A DNA stretch of 47,828 bases from Micavibrio sp. TMED27 (GCA_002167715.1 NHCG01000014.1:56930-104757), one strand, 5' to 3'. Positions 32,626 to 41,377 are shown, numbered from the stretch's first letter. Numbers and translations: made by a program. Notes: generated from the letters alone by a model not told the origin.

Positions 32626-33252
32626 TTAAAAATAAGCTCTATTAAGCCAGCCATTCAGATATTTTTTTGAACGGGGGCGAATGTTAACGAGAAGACGGAA
32701 AAAGCCAGCGGCCTCTGATCTGAGGGCGGCAATAAGTTCTGATTTTTCACATGACTGAACGGCTTTGAGAGTTTGAGACCCAATTATTCCGTCATCAGCA
32801 ATTTGAGGATGGTTTGCACTACGGACTGCGCGTTGGAGCAGTTTGTGCGCTTGTCTAGCGCCCATGACAACCGCAAGGTCAAATGTTTTAATAGCTATAA
32901 TCTCTGGAAGCTCTTCATAACCGTATAAATCCCAATAATGGATTTTGTAGAGCCTTTTAGCATCATCCATATCGAGAGCTTTAATATCTTCAATGTCGAT
33001 ATCACCGTCTCCGTCTATATCGAAATCAAGAATCCCATCAAGATCAAGATCGCCAGCATTTTGTGCTGCCCTCAAAGACCACCCATATTTTGTAGCGCCG
33101 CCGGGATCGTCTTTATCATTTGAATAATATCCTTCGTGCTTAAAAACTACATCTATAGCTTTTAAAAAGAGTGCAGAACCACGTTGGTAAGGCGTGGTTT
33201 CTGCGGTATGGTTTGAATTAAGGAATATATTATTCATGCTGATATTAAGCAT
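32626..33252 (-). CDS. Endolysin, glycosyl hydrolase family 108, with Ca-binding-like loop
   Basis: A 208-residue N-acetylmuramidase. The catalytic segment FKHEGYYSNDKDDPGGATKY places the acid at Glu40. The C-terminal peptidoglycan-binding part has QIADDGIIGSQTLKAVQSC. Between them, residues 68-94 form an Asp-rich insert: DIDGDGDIDIED (78-89) is a perfect EF-hand/dockerin loop (D1, D3, D5, G6, I8, D12), preceded by a weaker copy at 68-79. Such an insert could make the enzyme calcium-dependent. There is no signal peptide, so release needs the holin. It follows the Mor-type gene. Confidence 0.9.
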   Translation of the reverse strand: MLNISMNNIFLNSNHTAETTPYQRGSALFLKAIDVVFKHEGYYSNDKDDPGGATKYGWSLRAAQNAGDLDLDGILDFDIDGDGDIDIEDIKALDMDDAKRLYKIHYWDLYGYEELPEIIAIKTFDLAVVMGARQAHKLLQRAVRSANHPQIADDGIIGSQTLKAVQSCEKSELIAALRSEAAGFFRLLVNIRPRSKKYLNGWLNRAYF

Positions 33253-33294
33253 GAATTCTTAAAACTCTATCAGCCTGTTTGCTGCTAGGGGGAT

Positions 33295-33675
33295 TTAGAA
33301 AAGTGGGATTTGACGTTCGTCTACAAGCTCAGCTCGGACGCGGTGTACGTGGGATATGCTACAGCCTACTTCTCTAGCAATTTCAGAAGCGGATTTACCA
33401 ATCTCATTCAATTGTTTTATCTTCTCGCGCTTGCCGATTTTTAGGGGGACAGTAAATTCCATCCCTCCATAAATCTGCGCTATTTTTTGAGCATTGTCTA
33501 GGCCAACGCTTATTGAGAGTGGTGATTGCTTGCCGGGGTTTTGTGGTATGTAAATCGGAACGCCACCGAAATCAACGCTTAGCTGTTTGGCGGAAGCCTC
33601 GCCAACTAGAAGAGCAATTGATTTGAGAGAAGGGTTCTCGCTTAGTCTATCGAGGATATTTTCATCATCTTTCAT
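33295..33675 (-). CDS. mor: Mor/C-family transcription activator
   Basis: A 126-residue activator of the Mor family. The N-terminal dimerisation half has FGGVPIYIPQNPGK and the C-terminal helix-turn-helix is KIKQLNEIGKSASEIAREVG then CSISHVHRVRAEL. In Mu, Mor turns on the middle promoter and C the late ones; only one such gene is present here, so it may drive the late operon that starts just downstream at the lysozyme gene. It overlaps gemA by 4 bases. Confidence 0.92.
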   Translation of the reverse strand: MKDDENILDRLSENPSLKSIALLVGEASAKQLSVDFGGVPIYIPQNPGKQSPLSISVGLDNAQKIAQIYGGMEFTVPLKIGKREKIKQLNEIGKSASEIAREVGCSISHVHRVRAELVDERQIPLF

Positions 33676-34334
33676 GATTTTAAATTCCTAATTTTTGATC
33701 CCAGCTTTTCTGATATTTGACGCAGATCTGTGATAGCCATATTTTGCATCAGGCTATCACCATAGAATCCGTTCTGATTCAGCCACGTGTAAATACAGTC
33801 AATATTTAAGATCCCGACCTGAGCATTGATGAGACTTATGGCCTCGGCGTGGCCTTGATTTCCAAAAAAAGCATAATCCTCAGCTTTAGGGTGGTAATAG
33901 CCGAGCCGCTTAAGCCAGCCTCGTAAGCCATTAATGACCTTATTAGACTCTTTAGGGGTAAGCCATTCGAGTCTTTCTACAGATGACATTCTCTTAGCAT
34001 AGGCACAGAGCTTAGTTTCTGCAGGGTCGTCAATTGCGCCCAAGTGATACAAATTCAACCAGAGAGCGCGTATCTTTTTGGACTGCTCATCATCGGCCAT
34101 TTTTTTAGTACCAGCACGCTTTGGTGTCGACTTTGCTTTAGGCTTAAATCCAGCTCTTTTCATCGCTTTCAAAGCTAAATCTAGCTCATCCAAAGTCATG
34201 TCTTTACAGCTATCCTTATCTGTCGCGCCATAGAGGATGGCGCGATAATTGTCATCACATAAACCAAGCTGTTTCTTTGCTATGTGGACTTTTGCGATAA
34301 TCTGCTTCCTAGATTTTTGAGAAGATACTCCCAT
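33672..34334 (-). CDS. gemA: GemA-type regulatory protein (Mu gp16, DUF1018)
   Basis: A 220-residue protein of DUF1018. It has the family segments KVHIAKKQLGLCDDNYRAIL, KIRALWLNLYHLGAIDDPAE and VINGLRGWLKRLGYYHPKAE. In Mu, GemA affects host DNA supercoiling and gene expression. It overlaps mor by 4 bases. Confidence 0.9.
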   Translation of the reverse strand: MGVSSQKSRKQIIAKVHIAKKQLGLCDDNYRAILYGATDKDSCKDMTLDELDLALKAMKRAGFKPKAKSTPKRAGTKKMADDEQSKKIRALWLNLYHLGAIDDPAETKLCAYAKRMSSVERLEWLTPKESNKVINGLRGWLKRLGYYHPKAEDYAFFGNQGHAEAISLINAQVGILNIDCIYTWLNQNGFYGDSLMQNMAITDLRQISEKLGSKIRNLKS

Positions 34335-34338
34335 ATTT

Positions 34339-34944
34339 TTACACCTTTGCTATATCTAGAGTTATGGCCTCGAACTTGTGATCCGGTGACTTTCTCTGAT
34401 AAAAACGAATGTAAGACTTCGTTTTGGAAACCTTGATACTATTCGTTATCGCTTCCATAGCTCTCAACCATGCAGAATCTTGGATGTTTAAACGGCGAAG
34501 CCCAAGGATAGCTTGAGTATTAAGCTTATTGTTTTTATCCACCCGAAAAGCCTGATTAACCATAGCTTTTAAGTTTTCATTAGCTTCTGATGACCATTCA
34601 TGTATACATTGATCAATGAGCTGTTTGGCTATTTGAAGTTCAGCTCCGAATTCAATGTAGTCTTGAACAGATATATTAATGCGCTTCAAACCATCGTATG
34701 ATGTAAAGCTCATATTACCTCTTCGACCGCCCTTGGACACGCCATACTTTTCGCCAAGAATATCAACTAAAGAGTTAAGATTTTCGAACGCAGTCTCCTT
34801 AAACGTCTTTATTTCATTTTCTCTTTGAAGAGCATCTTCAATTATTTCAAGTACCAGATCATTCTCCAGTTTATGCTCAGGCTTTACTTTCGAAACTGGG
34901 ACAAGGTGTCCCTCACCGTTAGTCATAAATTCATTCTTATTCAT
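34339..34944 (-). CDS. DUF3164 semi-early protein
   Basis: A 201-residue protein of the DUF3164 family, common between transposition and late-activator genes of Mu-like phages. The start at 34944 (MNKNEFMTNGEGHLVPVSKV) is chosen because AAGGAG lies 7 bases upstream; the open frame extends to 35043 but overlaps the previous gene. Typical segments are MSFTSYDGLKRINISVQDYI and WLRAMEAITNSIKVSKTKSY. Function unknown. Confidence 0.88.
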   Translation of the reverse strand: MNKNEFMTNGEGHLVPVSKVKPEHKLENDLVLEIIEDALQRENEIKTFKETAFENLNSLVDILGEKYGVSKGGRRGNMSFTSYDGLKRINISVQDYIEFGAELQIAKQLIDQCIHEWSSEANENLKAMVNQAFRVDKNNKLNTQAILGLRRLNIQDSAWLRAMEAITNSIKVSKTKSYIRFYQRKSPDHKFEAITLDIAKV

Positions 34945-35185
34945 TGTGCATCTCCTTATTTGCGGTATTTTGTGTTGGGAAAAAGGCAATATTGGTAAGA
35001 TCATCAATATGCATTGGTTCTGAAGGTACTGATTGTTTTTCAAGTTCCGTGACCTGCATTTCGAATGAATCTAGATGGTCTATTAAGTAGCCTGAACTTC
35101 TTTTATCCAGAAAAAGCTGTCCGCCGCGTTGATTAGCAATTTTAATCAATTGAAGCTTAAGGTTTTCAATGTCTTGAGAAATCAT
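34937..35185 (-). CDS. Hypothetical semi-early protein
   Basis: An 82-residue protein of unknown family in the early operon. The first half is helical (MISQDIENLKLQLIKIANQR); the rest has acidic and polar segments. AAGGAG lies 5 bases before the ATG. It overlaps the neighbours by a few bases on both sides. Confidence 0.65.
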   Translation of the reverse strand: MISQDIENLKLQLIKIANQRGGQLFLDKRSSGYLIDHLDSFEMQVTELEKQSVPSEPMHIDDLTNIAFFPTQNTANKEMHNE

Positions 35186-35502
35186 GATTGCTCCTTTCGT
35201 CTGGTGTTAAAGGGACATTTGCTACAGGCTTTAAAGAGCTTTACGCGAATTGAGCTAGCAGATGAAAACTCCCTAGAACTATGCTCTGAACATGAATTAG
35301 GAGTAATTTCACCTAGAACAGGGCAATTAATAACGTTGGTTGTGAGCTTACGTTTTACCGCTTGCTCAACTGCGGTAATATCCCCCGGATAGCGGCCATT
35401 TAGAACTTGGCTAATAACGGTGGTGCTATATCCTATTTTTGCTGAAACAGCCCTTTGAGATGATTTACTCACAGCTTCTTGAAGTACATCTATAAAGTTC
35501 AT
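35182..35502 (-). CDS. HTH transcription regulator with Cys-rich tail
   Basis: A 106-residue protein with an N-terminal XRE-like helix-turn-helix (SQRAVSAKIGYSTTVISQVL then NGRYPGD). A conserved tail follows, CPVLGEITPNSC and later FKACSKCPFN, four Cys that could bind zinc. The layout is known from early operons of Mu-like phages of alphaproteobacteria and relatives. It overlaps the neighbouring gene by 4 bases. Confidence 0.82.
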   Translation of the reverse strand: MNFIDVLQEAVSKSSQRAVSAKIGYSTTVISQVLNGRYPGDITAVEQAVKRKLTTNVINCPVLGEITPNSCSEHSSREFSSASSIRVKLFKACSKCPFNTRRKEQS

Positions 35503-36077
35503 GACAAGTACCCTTCCTTTTCCCAGATCTTCTGATTGGTATTAGGGTCAAAAAGCGTTCTCGTGATTTTTATCGTAGGTGCTTTCGGACCAGTATTTTT
35601 ACTAGAAAGAAAACGAAAGGCGTTTTTTTTCCTAGGGCAGTTCTTAATGTATCCAGCCATCTTTAAGGCCGTGATGTATCTTGCCGCTAAATTTATGCTT
35701 ATCTTAACCTCATCCGTAGAGGCTAAAATCGCTAATTCTTTGGCTGTAAATGCTGACCCTTTGTTCATTTTGATTGTTCGCCACATATGATCAAAAGAAA
35801 GAGACTGGCGACATGTCTCGCCTGTACACTGAAGCTTAGGAGCTTCATCTTGTGTTTTAGTTAACACATAAAGTTTCTTGCGCTTAAAGGTCTCACCTGT
35901 TTGAGCGATAAAACCTGCTTTAAGCAATTTTTTGAAATATTCACGGATAACAATTCGGTCTTGCCTAGTATTGTCCTCAATGTCTTTCATTGAGAATGCC
36001 TTCTGAGTATTTTTTATAGCATTCCAAATTATGATCTCTGAGGAATATCCCTTTGGTTTTGTCTCAAGCTTACCCAT
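35499..36077 (-). CDS. Winged-helix early regulator (hypothetical)
   Basis: A 192-residue protein with two winged-helix-like units, about residues 15-75 (IIIWNAIKNTQKAFSMKDIE...) and 90-150 (MWRTIKMNKGSAFTAKELAI...). It begins at the MuB stop (36077). It may regulate early phage transcription or replication. No precise family can be named. Confidence 0.65.
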   Translation of the reverse strand: MGKLETKPKGYSSEIIIWNAIKNTQKAFSMKDIEDNTRQDRIVIREYFKKLLKAGFIAQTGETFKRKKLYVLTKTQDEAPKLQCTGETCRQSLSFDHMWRTIKMNKGSAFTAKELAILASTDEVKISINLAARYITALKMAGYIKNCPRKKNAFRFLSSKNTGPKAPTIKITRTLFDPNTNQKIWEKEGYLS

Positions 36078-36799
36078 TATGATGCCCTCCGCGCAGGTGC
36101 TTTACCTGTGAAGAATGTCAAATCTTTAACATCAGAAAGACTGATTTTATTAATGCCTAAGATGTTGGCGTGCTCAGAGATTTGCTCGAAGTTATTAACT
36201 ATTCGGCTTGTACATCCTCTATTAATTTCCAACAGATGGGTTAATAAGTCTTCTGAAACTTCAAGCTTAGGATAGTATAGCCTCCGTAGATGATCGGTGT
36301 CTTGAAGATCAGCTGGTTGAGCTTGAACCCAACTAAATACACGATTATGAAATCGTTCGAAGGATTCCAGTTTGCTGGGCATCAGTTCCTCGCCGATAAT
36401 AATGATCGGTGCATCCGATTTGTCGTGAATTTCACGTACTAAATCGACATAATTTTTCTTAATAATAAAATCAAATTCATCAATAATCAGTGGGCGTCCT
36501 GACACGGCTAAGTTTTCTACTATAGCAGCTGTTTTTTTAGCTATAGTTCCCATTACAGGTAATCCTAACTCCGTACATAGAGCGTCTAAAAACGCTCCTT
36601 GAGACCAGCTTAGACCCGCCTCAATGTAATGTGCTTGGATTTTATTTGCAGCGAAGATTGCCGCAGTTGTTTTACCGTACCCTGAAAACCCAGTGAATGC
36701 TGCCAAGGCTGACAGGTGGGATGGGCGGTTTATTACTCGGTCAGCGAGTTCGTTAAAGATCAGAACGTTCTTTAACGGTGCGGTGGTTTTATGGTTCAT
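36077..36799 (-). CDS. Transposition target ATPase (MuB-like)
   Basis: A 240-residue AAA ATPase that binds target DNA and activates the transposase. The Walker A GFSGYGKTT and Walker B RPLIIDEFDFI are clear; the sensor-like IIIIGEELM follows. The start at 36799 (MNHKTTAPLKNVLIFNEL) is preferred since AAGGAG lies 8 bases upstream; the longer frame to 36832 would overlap the transposase by 44 bases. It lies directly after the transposase gene, as in Mu. Confidence 0.93.
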   Translation of the reverse strand: MNHKTTAPLKNVLIFNELADRVINRPSHLSALAAFTGFSGYGKTTAAIFAANKIQAHYIEAGLSWSQGAFLDALCTELGLPVMGTIAKKTAAIVENLAVSGRPLIIDEFDFIIKKNYVDLVREIHDKSDAPIIIIGEELMPSKLESFERFHNRVFSWVQAQPADLQDTDHLRRLYYPKLEVSEDLLTHLLEINRGCTSRIVNNFEQISEHANILGINKISLSDVKDLTFFTGKAPARRAS

Positions 36800-38999
36800 T
36801 TCTTTCTCCTTTTTCAAACCATGATGATCCAAAATCTTCCATCATCGATTTCTGTGCTCGATATTCTGGAAGCGTTTTGTAGCCCTCTAGCCACTGATGA
36901 TCTTCGGAACTTATGCGGGTGTTATTTTTTACCCGTTCTTCTAAATTTAAAGCGCGTTTAAATCGGCCTTCCCTAGTGTCCAAAGCGTTAATTACAATCG
37001 GTTTAGGTTGTGACAATTCAGCCACAAGCTTTTGATGTTCGTTTTTTTGTCTGTCTGTCAGTCGTGTTTCTATTTTTGTCTCTGGCGTGCTGGTGGCTAT
37101 ACCTGCCTCTTCAAGAGCTTTTGACGTATGTTTCTCTTTTGGTTTTGGGAAATGGGCTACGTTATCGGATTCTTCGATATGATGACGTAAATAGTCATCA
37201 ATCATGTTTTCTGGCTTTATGCTGCGAGCAAGGCGTTTAATCTCTTTTGTTTTTTCTTTGATATCAGCCTTTTTCTTTTCTTTAGCCATTGCTGACACTT
37301 GATTTCTATCAATACCTCGGCGCTCAGGGTCAAAAGCTTCACATATGAAATTTTCTTCTTGATCAAAAACATATATAAGCCCCATATCTGAAGGGTCGTG
37401 CCGCACAAAAACTTGCTTTCCTATATGTAAGGCTAGTTCTGGAGCAATGAACGAACCGCGTTCCACACGTATCCCTTTTTTGCTTACAGTTCTCCAACCT
37501 TCGCCACTTGCAATTGGCGCTAGTAATAAGTCCAGTGCGCGTTCATTGGATATAGATTTGATAGCCCCTTGCCATTGATTAGCCTTATCACATGGGCTTG
37601 TACCGAGGGCGCTGTGAGTTGTTCTCTCGTATTTATGGGACGCCCAATCATCAAGATGAGATTGAAGCTGCTCTGAAGACATCTGGATTGCGAAAGCATC
37701 TTTATCTTTTTCGCCAAGTCTAATGCTAAATGCTTTGCTAGCTTCTATTTTTTTACGGTCAGCTACGCTGTGTCCTACAAATCCTGGCAAAACAGGCATT
37801 ACATCTCGTTGTAATGTTCCTATCACACGTTCTACAAATGGTTTTTGCTCTGGAGAAAATGGGCTACAAGTCTCTTGCTCTATACCCAATGCAATCAAAG
37901 CCGTTTGGAAACGTTTCGAAATAAAATCGGCACCATTGTCTGTCTTAATAACTTCTGGAACACCCCATTCCATAATGGCTTTCCTAATAATAAGAAGAGA
38001 AGCTTCGGTGCATGGCGTTTTGCTCACCATAAACATGCTTCGCCTAGAATAAACATCTACAATCGCATAAAGATTGTATCGTCCATCAGTACACAAAGCG
38101 TCTACAGGAGAGGCATCTATTTCCCATCGTTGGTTAAGCCTTGTAACTCCAGCGTCAGCTTTACCAAAACTAACCTGATGTTTGTTTTTAAAACCGTCTG
38201 GATTAGTTAATTTTAATAAAACATCTTCATTTTCGTTTTTCCATTTAGCTATATGCCGCTTAAATGTACTTATTTCGGGAAGTGGCTTAAGCTCGTTGGT
38301 ACCAGTTTTAGAGTTGAAAACATTAAGCTCTTGACCAAAACGGCTACGAATAAAATCACGTACATGTCCTGACGTAAGGTGTGGCTTAGATGTTATTAAA
38401 GCCGCAATATATTCCGCAACTTCACCATTCTCTGCACGATCCAAAACCCCTGTGCCCTTTCGATTTCCATACTTGGAGGTCAGGTTTTTAAATGAAGCAT
38501 CACTATTCCTCTTCTGCCGCCATAATCTTAGCGTTGGAATGCTGAACTCTGGGTATATTTCAGCTACCCAATTAGGAACAAAAGTAGAGTTTTTATCAGC
38601 TGCTTGTGCTTTATAGAATTTTAAGAACGGTTGTTCCGCAGCTAATATTTTCAAGCCCGAAGAGGCTCTAAATTTATCAAATAAACCGACAATAATAATT
38701 TTGGCATTACGCCTGTCATCATTAGTAAATTTTTGTTTTTCTTTTTGTGTCTCAATTGCAGTTGAAAACATAGAAAGTTTATTGATTGCTTCTGTTCCAA
38801 TGAGTCTTTCAACAAGTGCTATTTGTGCTTCTTCTGGCAAACTGGATGAGTGATATTCTTTACCGCCGCCAGAGCCTTTTCTTATTCTGGTTGTCCAATT
38901 TTCTCTATCTGCCCTCAGTTGATATGCCCTCAATGTCTTTGGCATATTAGGTAGTGTGAACTCGGCTAATTCCCGCGCTGTGAACCATTCTTTTATCAT
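36789..38999 (-). CDS. Transposase, DDE type (MuA-like)
   Basis: A 736-residue transposase. Residues 3-60 form the Mu-type winged-helix start (EWFTARELAEFTLPNMPKTL). The catalytic core has Asp295 (RWEIDASP), Asp354 (KTDNGADF) and Glu390 (PFVERVIG), a DDE triad with 35 residues between the last two. A beta-barrel (WRTVSKKGIRVERGSFIAPE) and a charged helical C-terminus that would bind MuB follow. Length is close to MuA (663) with a slightly longer tail. Its sites should be the repeats at the prophage ends. Confidence 0.96.
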   Translation of the reverse strand: MIKEWFTARELAEFTLPNMPKTLRAYQLRADRENWTTRIRKGSGGGKEYHSSSLPEEAQIALVERLIGTEAINKLSMFSTAIETQKEKQKFTNDDRRNAKIIIVGLFDKFRASSGLKILAAEQPFLKFYKAQAADKNSTFVPNWVAEIYPEFSIPTLRLWRQKRNSDASFKNLTSKYGNRKGTGVLDRAENGEVAEYIAALITSKPHLTSGHVRDFIRSRFGQELNVFNSKTGTNELKPLPEISTFKRHIAKWKNENEDVLLKLTNPDGFKNKHQVSFGKADAGVTRLNQRWEIDASPVDALCTDGRYNLYAIVDVYSRRSMFMVSKTPCTEASLLIIRKAIMEWGVPEVIKTDNGADFISKRFQTALIALGIEQETCSPFSPEQKPFVERVIGTLQRDVMPVLPGFVGHSVADRKKIEASKAFSIRLGEKDKDAFAIQMSSEQLQSHLDDWASHKYERTTHSALGTSPCDKANQWQGAIKSISNERALDLLLAPIASGEGWRTVSKKGIRVERGSFIAPELALHIGKQVFVRHDPSDMGLIYVFDQEENFICEAFDPERRGIDRNQVSAMAKEKKKADIKEKTKEIKRLARSIKPENMIDDYLRHHIEESDNVAHFPKPKEKHTSKALEEAGIATSTPETKIETRLTDRQKNEHQKLVAELSQPKPIVINALDTREGRFKRALNLEERVKNNTRISSEDHQWLEGYKTLPEYRAQKSMMEDFGSSWFEKGERNEP

Positions 39000-39310
39000 G
39001 CGAATACCTCACTACCTGCTATCTCGTATGCATTTTTAAACTCGCAAAAAAGCCTTGTACGGATTTTCCATCGCTTATGAATTTGCTGTGCCTTACGGTA
39101 CTGTCGCTTTTTCTGATTGAAAAAACGTATGGAAGTTTTTAATGCTGCGATTTTATGATCGGTGCTAAGGCAGAGGTCATCGAGACGATCTATTTCAGAT
39201 TTAAGCTCTCTAATCCGTTCTAATTGGCTTAATAAATCACGGCGGCGTTCTTTAAGGTTAAGCGAAGCTAGTTCAAGATTTTTGCTTATCAGTTTTTCAT
39301 TAAATATCAC
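38996..39310 (-). CDS. Hypothetical early coiled-coil protein
   Basis: A 104-residue protein, mostly a basic coiled coil (LKERRRDLLSQLERIRELKS; HKIAALKTSIRFFNQKKRQY). The start is set at GTG 39310, which has GGAGG 5 bases upstream; the ATG at 39370 would overlap the previous gene by 71 bases. It overlaps the transposase start by 4 bases. Function unknown. Confidence 0.65.
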   Translation of the reverse strand: MIFNEKLISKNLELASLNLKERRRDLLSQLERIRELKSEIDRLDDLCLSTDHKIAALKTSIRFFNQKKRQYRKAQQIHKRWKIRTRLFCEFKNAYEIAGSEVFA

Positions 39311-39842
39311 GTGATCCTCCAAGCATTCTAGCAATAAGTTTTTTTGTAATCCCAGATTCATCGATGTCACTCACGATGTCTTTAAGCTCCACCTCAATCT
39401 GGCGTTTAATAAACATTTTTGCACCGTACTCAGCGGCTTTGGCTTCATCTGGGCTGAGAGCTTTAAATCCGCATCCTTCAACAAAAGCGTGCATCGGGGC
39501 GAAGTCGCTAGTGACTTCGCATAGTGCTTTAAGTGCATCGGCATGAATACGGCGTTGGACTGTACTCATGGCGCTCCACTGATCAATGTTACTTTTTGTA
39601 ATTTCTCGGCCTAACTTGCGCGACATCCGCGCCGCAACCTCAATTCTATCTAATGGGTCTTGCTTTCTTTTGGCGCATCGGTCGAGGGTTTCTTTAATCG
39701 ACTTTCGGAGGTGGTACTCAAAATCACTTAGATTTTCTTGGTTGCCACCTTCCAAAGTCTTTACACATTCATCACCATTAAATGTCAGATGAAACTCAAA
39801 TAAATTCATTTGATTTTTGTCTAGTTTTTTACTTCTTGGCAT
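39300..39842 (-). CDS. Hypothetical early phage protein
   Basis: A 180-residue protein between Ner-type regulators and the transposase. The middle part (DPLDRIEVAARMSRKLGREI then TKSNIDQWSAMSTVQRRIHA) looks like a DNA-binding helical domain and resembles short early proteins of other transposable phages. The C-terminus (YGAKMFIKRQIEVELKDIVS) is helical. Function unknown. Confidence 0.7.
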   Translation of the reverse strand: MPRSKKLDKNQMNLFEFHLTFNGDECVKTLEGGNQENLSDFEYHLRKSIKETLDRCAKRKQDPLDRIEVAARMSRKLGREITKSNIDQWSAMSTVQRRIHADALKALCEVTSDFAPMHAFVEGCGFKALSPDEAKAAEYGAKMFIKRQIEVELKDIVSDIDESGITKKLIARMLGGSRDI

Positions 39843-39844
39843 AT

Positions 39845-40072
39845 TTATTCCTGAAGGGATTTAATGGGCAATTTAGGAAAATCGAAGGTGCAAATGACCT
39901 TAATTTCTGAAGGAGGAGGGGGGGATTGTTCAGCGAGTGCTTTATTGGGAATAAGTCCGTAATAGACACCTGATGAGTACCATCCAAGTATGAGACAGAT
40001 TAATCCAAGTCGAATATTGTATCTGCCTCCCCTCTCTTTTTTAGAGAGGGGAAAAGATTGATTCAATTTCAT
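39845..40072 (-). CDS. Small exported or membrane-anchored early protein
   Basis: A 75-residue protein with one hydrophobic segment (IRLGLICLILGWYSSGVYYG) and a possible cleavage site ALA-EQ, followed by a Pro-rich stretch. ATGA overlap with the XRE gene supports translation. It could be a superinfection-exclusion type protein, but no homology is recognised. Confidence 0.55.
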   Translation of the reverse strand: MKLNQSFPLSKKERGGRYNIRLGLICLILGWYSSGVYYGLIPNKALAEQSPPPPSEIKVICTFDFPKLPIKSLQE

Positions 40073-40446
40073 GCTGCTTCTCCAATCGCCTCAATAGTTT
40101 TAAGCATCTGTGCACGAACTTGTTCATTTGGTAGCTTTTCCCAAGCCGTGACTACCCGACTTAGAACTTTGAGTTTTGGTAGTGGGATTTCTGAGCTATC
40201 AATTGCCTCTCCATAAAAATAATCAACAGGCTTATCTAGGACTTGTGATATTACTTTCAATGTCGAGGCTGAGACTCTGTTTATTCCTTTTTCGTACTTC
40301 TGCACCTGTTGAAATGTTAGGTCAATTTTCTTGGCAAAAGCCTCTTGGCTATAGCCCTTCTCAAGTCGAGCAAGCCTCAACATTGTTCCTATTTTTACAT
40401 CCAGTGGCTTGGCACATCCTTTTGTTTTTTTAGTAGTTGAAATCAT
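40069..40446 (-). CDS. XRE-family regulator
   Basis: A 125-residue Cro/C1-type regulator. The helix-turn-helix GTMLRLARLEKGYSQEAFAK, then IDLTFQQVQKYEKGINRVSA, is of a type frequent in alphaproteobacteria. The C-terminal tail (VVTAWEKLPNEQVRAQMLKT) is helical. It follows ner in the early operon and may tune early expression. Confidence 0.88.
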   Translation of the reverse strand: MISTTKKTKGCAKPLDVKIGTMLRLARLEKGYSQEAFAKKIDLTFQQVQKYEKGINRVSASTLKVISQVLDKPVDYFYGEAIDSSEIPLPKLKVLSRVVTAWEKLPNEQVRAQMLKTIEAIGEAA

Positions 40447-40474
40447 AATATTTTCCTTTTGTTAATTGATTAGT

Positions 40475-40759
40475 TTATTTTTTGCAGTGACGAACGGTTT
40501 TCGATTGTTTAGACTTCCGCCTATTAGTTTTTGGACGGATACGAATGTTTTCCTTGTCCCACCGATCAGGCCAAATTTCATGGAGAGTTTTTCCTATGAA
40601 TTTAGCTATCAGTGGTTCAACGGATGGCATCGGTTTTATTAAAGCATTGCGTACAGTGGCTTCACTGTACCCAAGAGAAACTGAGAGTTCTGTTAATGTA
40701 ACTCCTCTTTTTCTTATGGCTGCTTTAATATCTTCCGGGTGCATACCTTGGTGAGACAT
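40475..40759 (-). CDS. ner: Ner-like early repressor
   Basis: A 94-residue DNA-binding protein of the Ner/Nlp family. The core HPEDIKAAIRKRGVTLTELS, then LGYSEATVRNALIKPMPSVE and EIWPDRW, matches Mu Ner, which shuts down early and repressor promoters. The start at 40759 (MSHQGMHPED) has AAGGACG upstream; the longer frame to 40822 runs into the operator region. The C-terminus has an extra basic tail rich in Arg and Lys. Confidence 0.9.
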   Translation of the reverse strand: MSHQGMHPEDIKAAIRKRGVTLTELSVSLGYSEATVRNALIKPMPSVEPLIAKFIGKTLHEIWPDRWDKENIRIRPKTNRRKSKQSKTVRHCKK

Positions 40760-40815
40760 TTTAACGTCCTTTTGTTTTGTAAGTTGGTTACGTTTGTCGC
40801 TTGCAGTAGCTAACG

Positions 40816-40907
40816 TAATCATATTTGATCATATATGGTCATTAGTCAAGCAGATATGATTATTTCTATGCTAAAAATGATCATATCTGTGCATAAATGA
40901 TTATTTT
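40816..40907. promoter_or_regulatory. Repressor/Ner operator array, six half-sites
   Basis: Between the divergent ner and repressor genes, variants of ATGATCATAT occur six times, centred near 40820, 40830, 40839, 40859, 40881 and 40901. Spacings are close to 10 or 20 bp, so the sites lie on one face of the helix. Both early and repressor promoters should lie here, as in the Mu operator. Confidence 0.7.
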
Positions 40908-40936
40908 TGGTTGTATATCAATGGGTTAAAGTCAGG

Positions 40937-41377
40937 ATGGAATCGGACACAGAGCATGGAAAAAATATGACTTTTTTGGAGAGATTTTCTTACATCATAA
41001 AAAAATTGGGTGGAAATGGTGTTGCCGCTGAGATTTGCGGGAGGTCTGCAACCAGTCTGGTACGTTATAAGCGCGGCCATGACATACCTTTTGAAGTAGC
41101 TTACAAGCTATCTGAAGCGGCAGGTGTAGGCATTGATTGGCTTGCTAATGGTGATGGTGAACCCGAACCAAAGGAATCTGAATACCGCATAACTGCTGAG
41201 ATTGTCGAAGAGTGCGCCGAGGCATTTTTATTATATTTAAAAAAAGATGGCAGTTCACTCTCACCAAAGGATACAGCGCAAGTCATTGCCTTATTGTGTG
41301 AAGTATACGAGGAGCAAGGGCGAATAAACGTTTCGTTTATAGAGCGTTTAATGCGGCTAAGAGGTAAGATTAACTAA
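40937..41377 (+). CDS. Prophage repressor (Mu c-like position)
   Basis: A 146-residue plus-strand regulator divergent from ner. The helix-turn-helix GGNGVAAEICGRSATSLVRY followed by KRGHDIPFEVAYKLSEAAGV and DWLANGDGEPEP is typical of phage repressors of the XRE/CI type. The C-terminal part is helical and probably oligomerises; no LexA-like peptidase residues are seen. Starts at 40937 or 40967 are both possible, and neither has a strong ribosome-binding site. Its tail overlaps the LuxR-type gene by 8 bp. Confidence 0.85.
   Translation: MESDTEHGKNMTFLERFSYIIKKLGGNGVAAEICGRSATSLVRYKRGHDIPFEVAYKLSEAAGVGIDWLANGDGEPEPKESEYRITAEIVEECAEAFLLYLKKDGSSLSPKDTAQVIALLCEVYEEQGRINVSFIERLMRLRGKIN

Noticed and set aside
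38999-40500. A Gam-like host-nuclease inhibitor in the early region
   Set aside because: None of the early hypothetical proteins shows Gam-type sequence; the coiled-coil protein at 38996-39310 is too short and basic.
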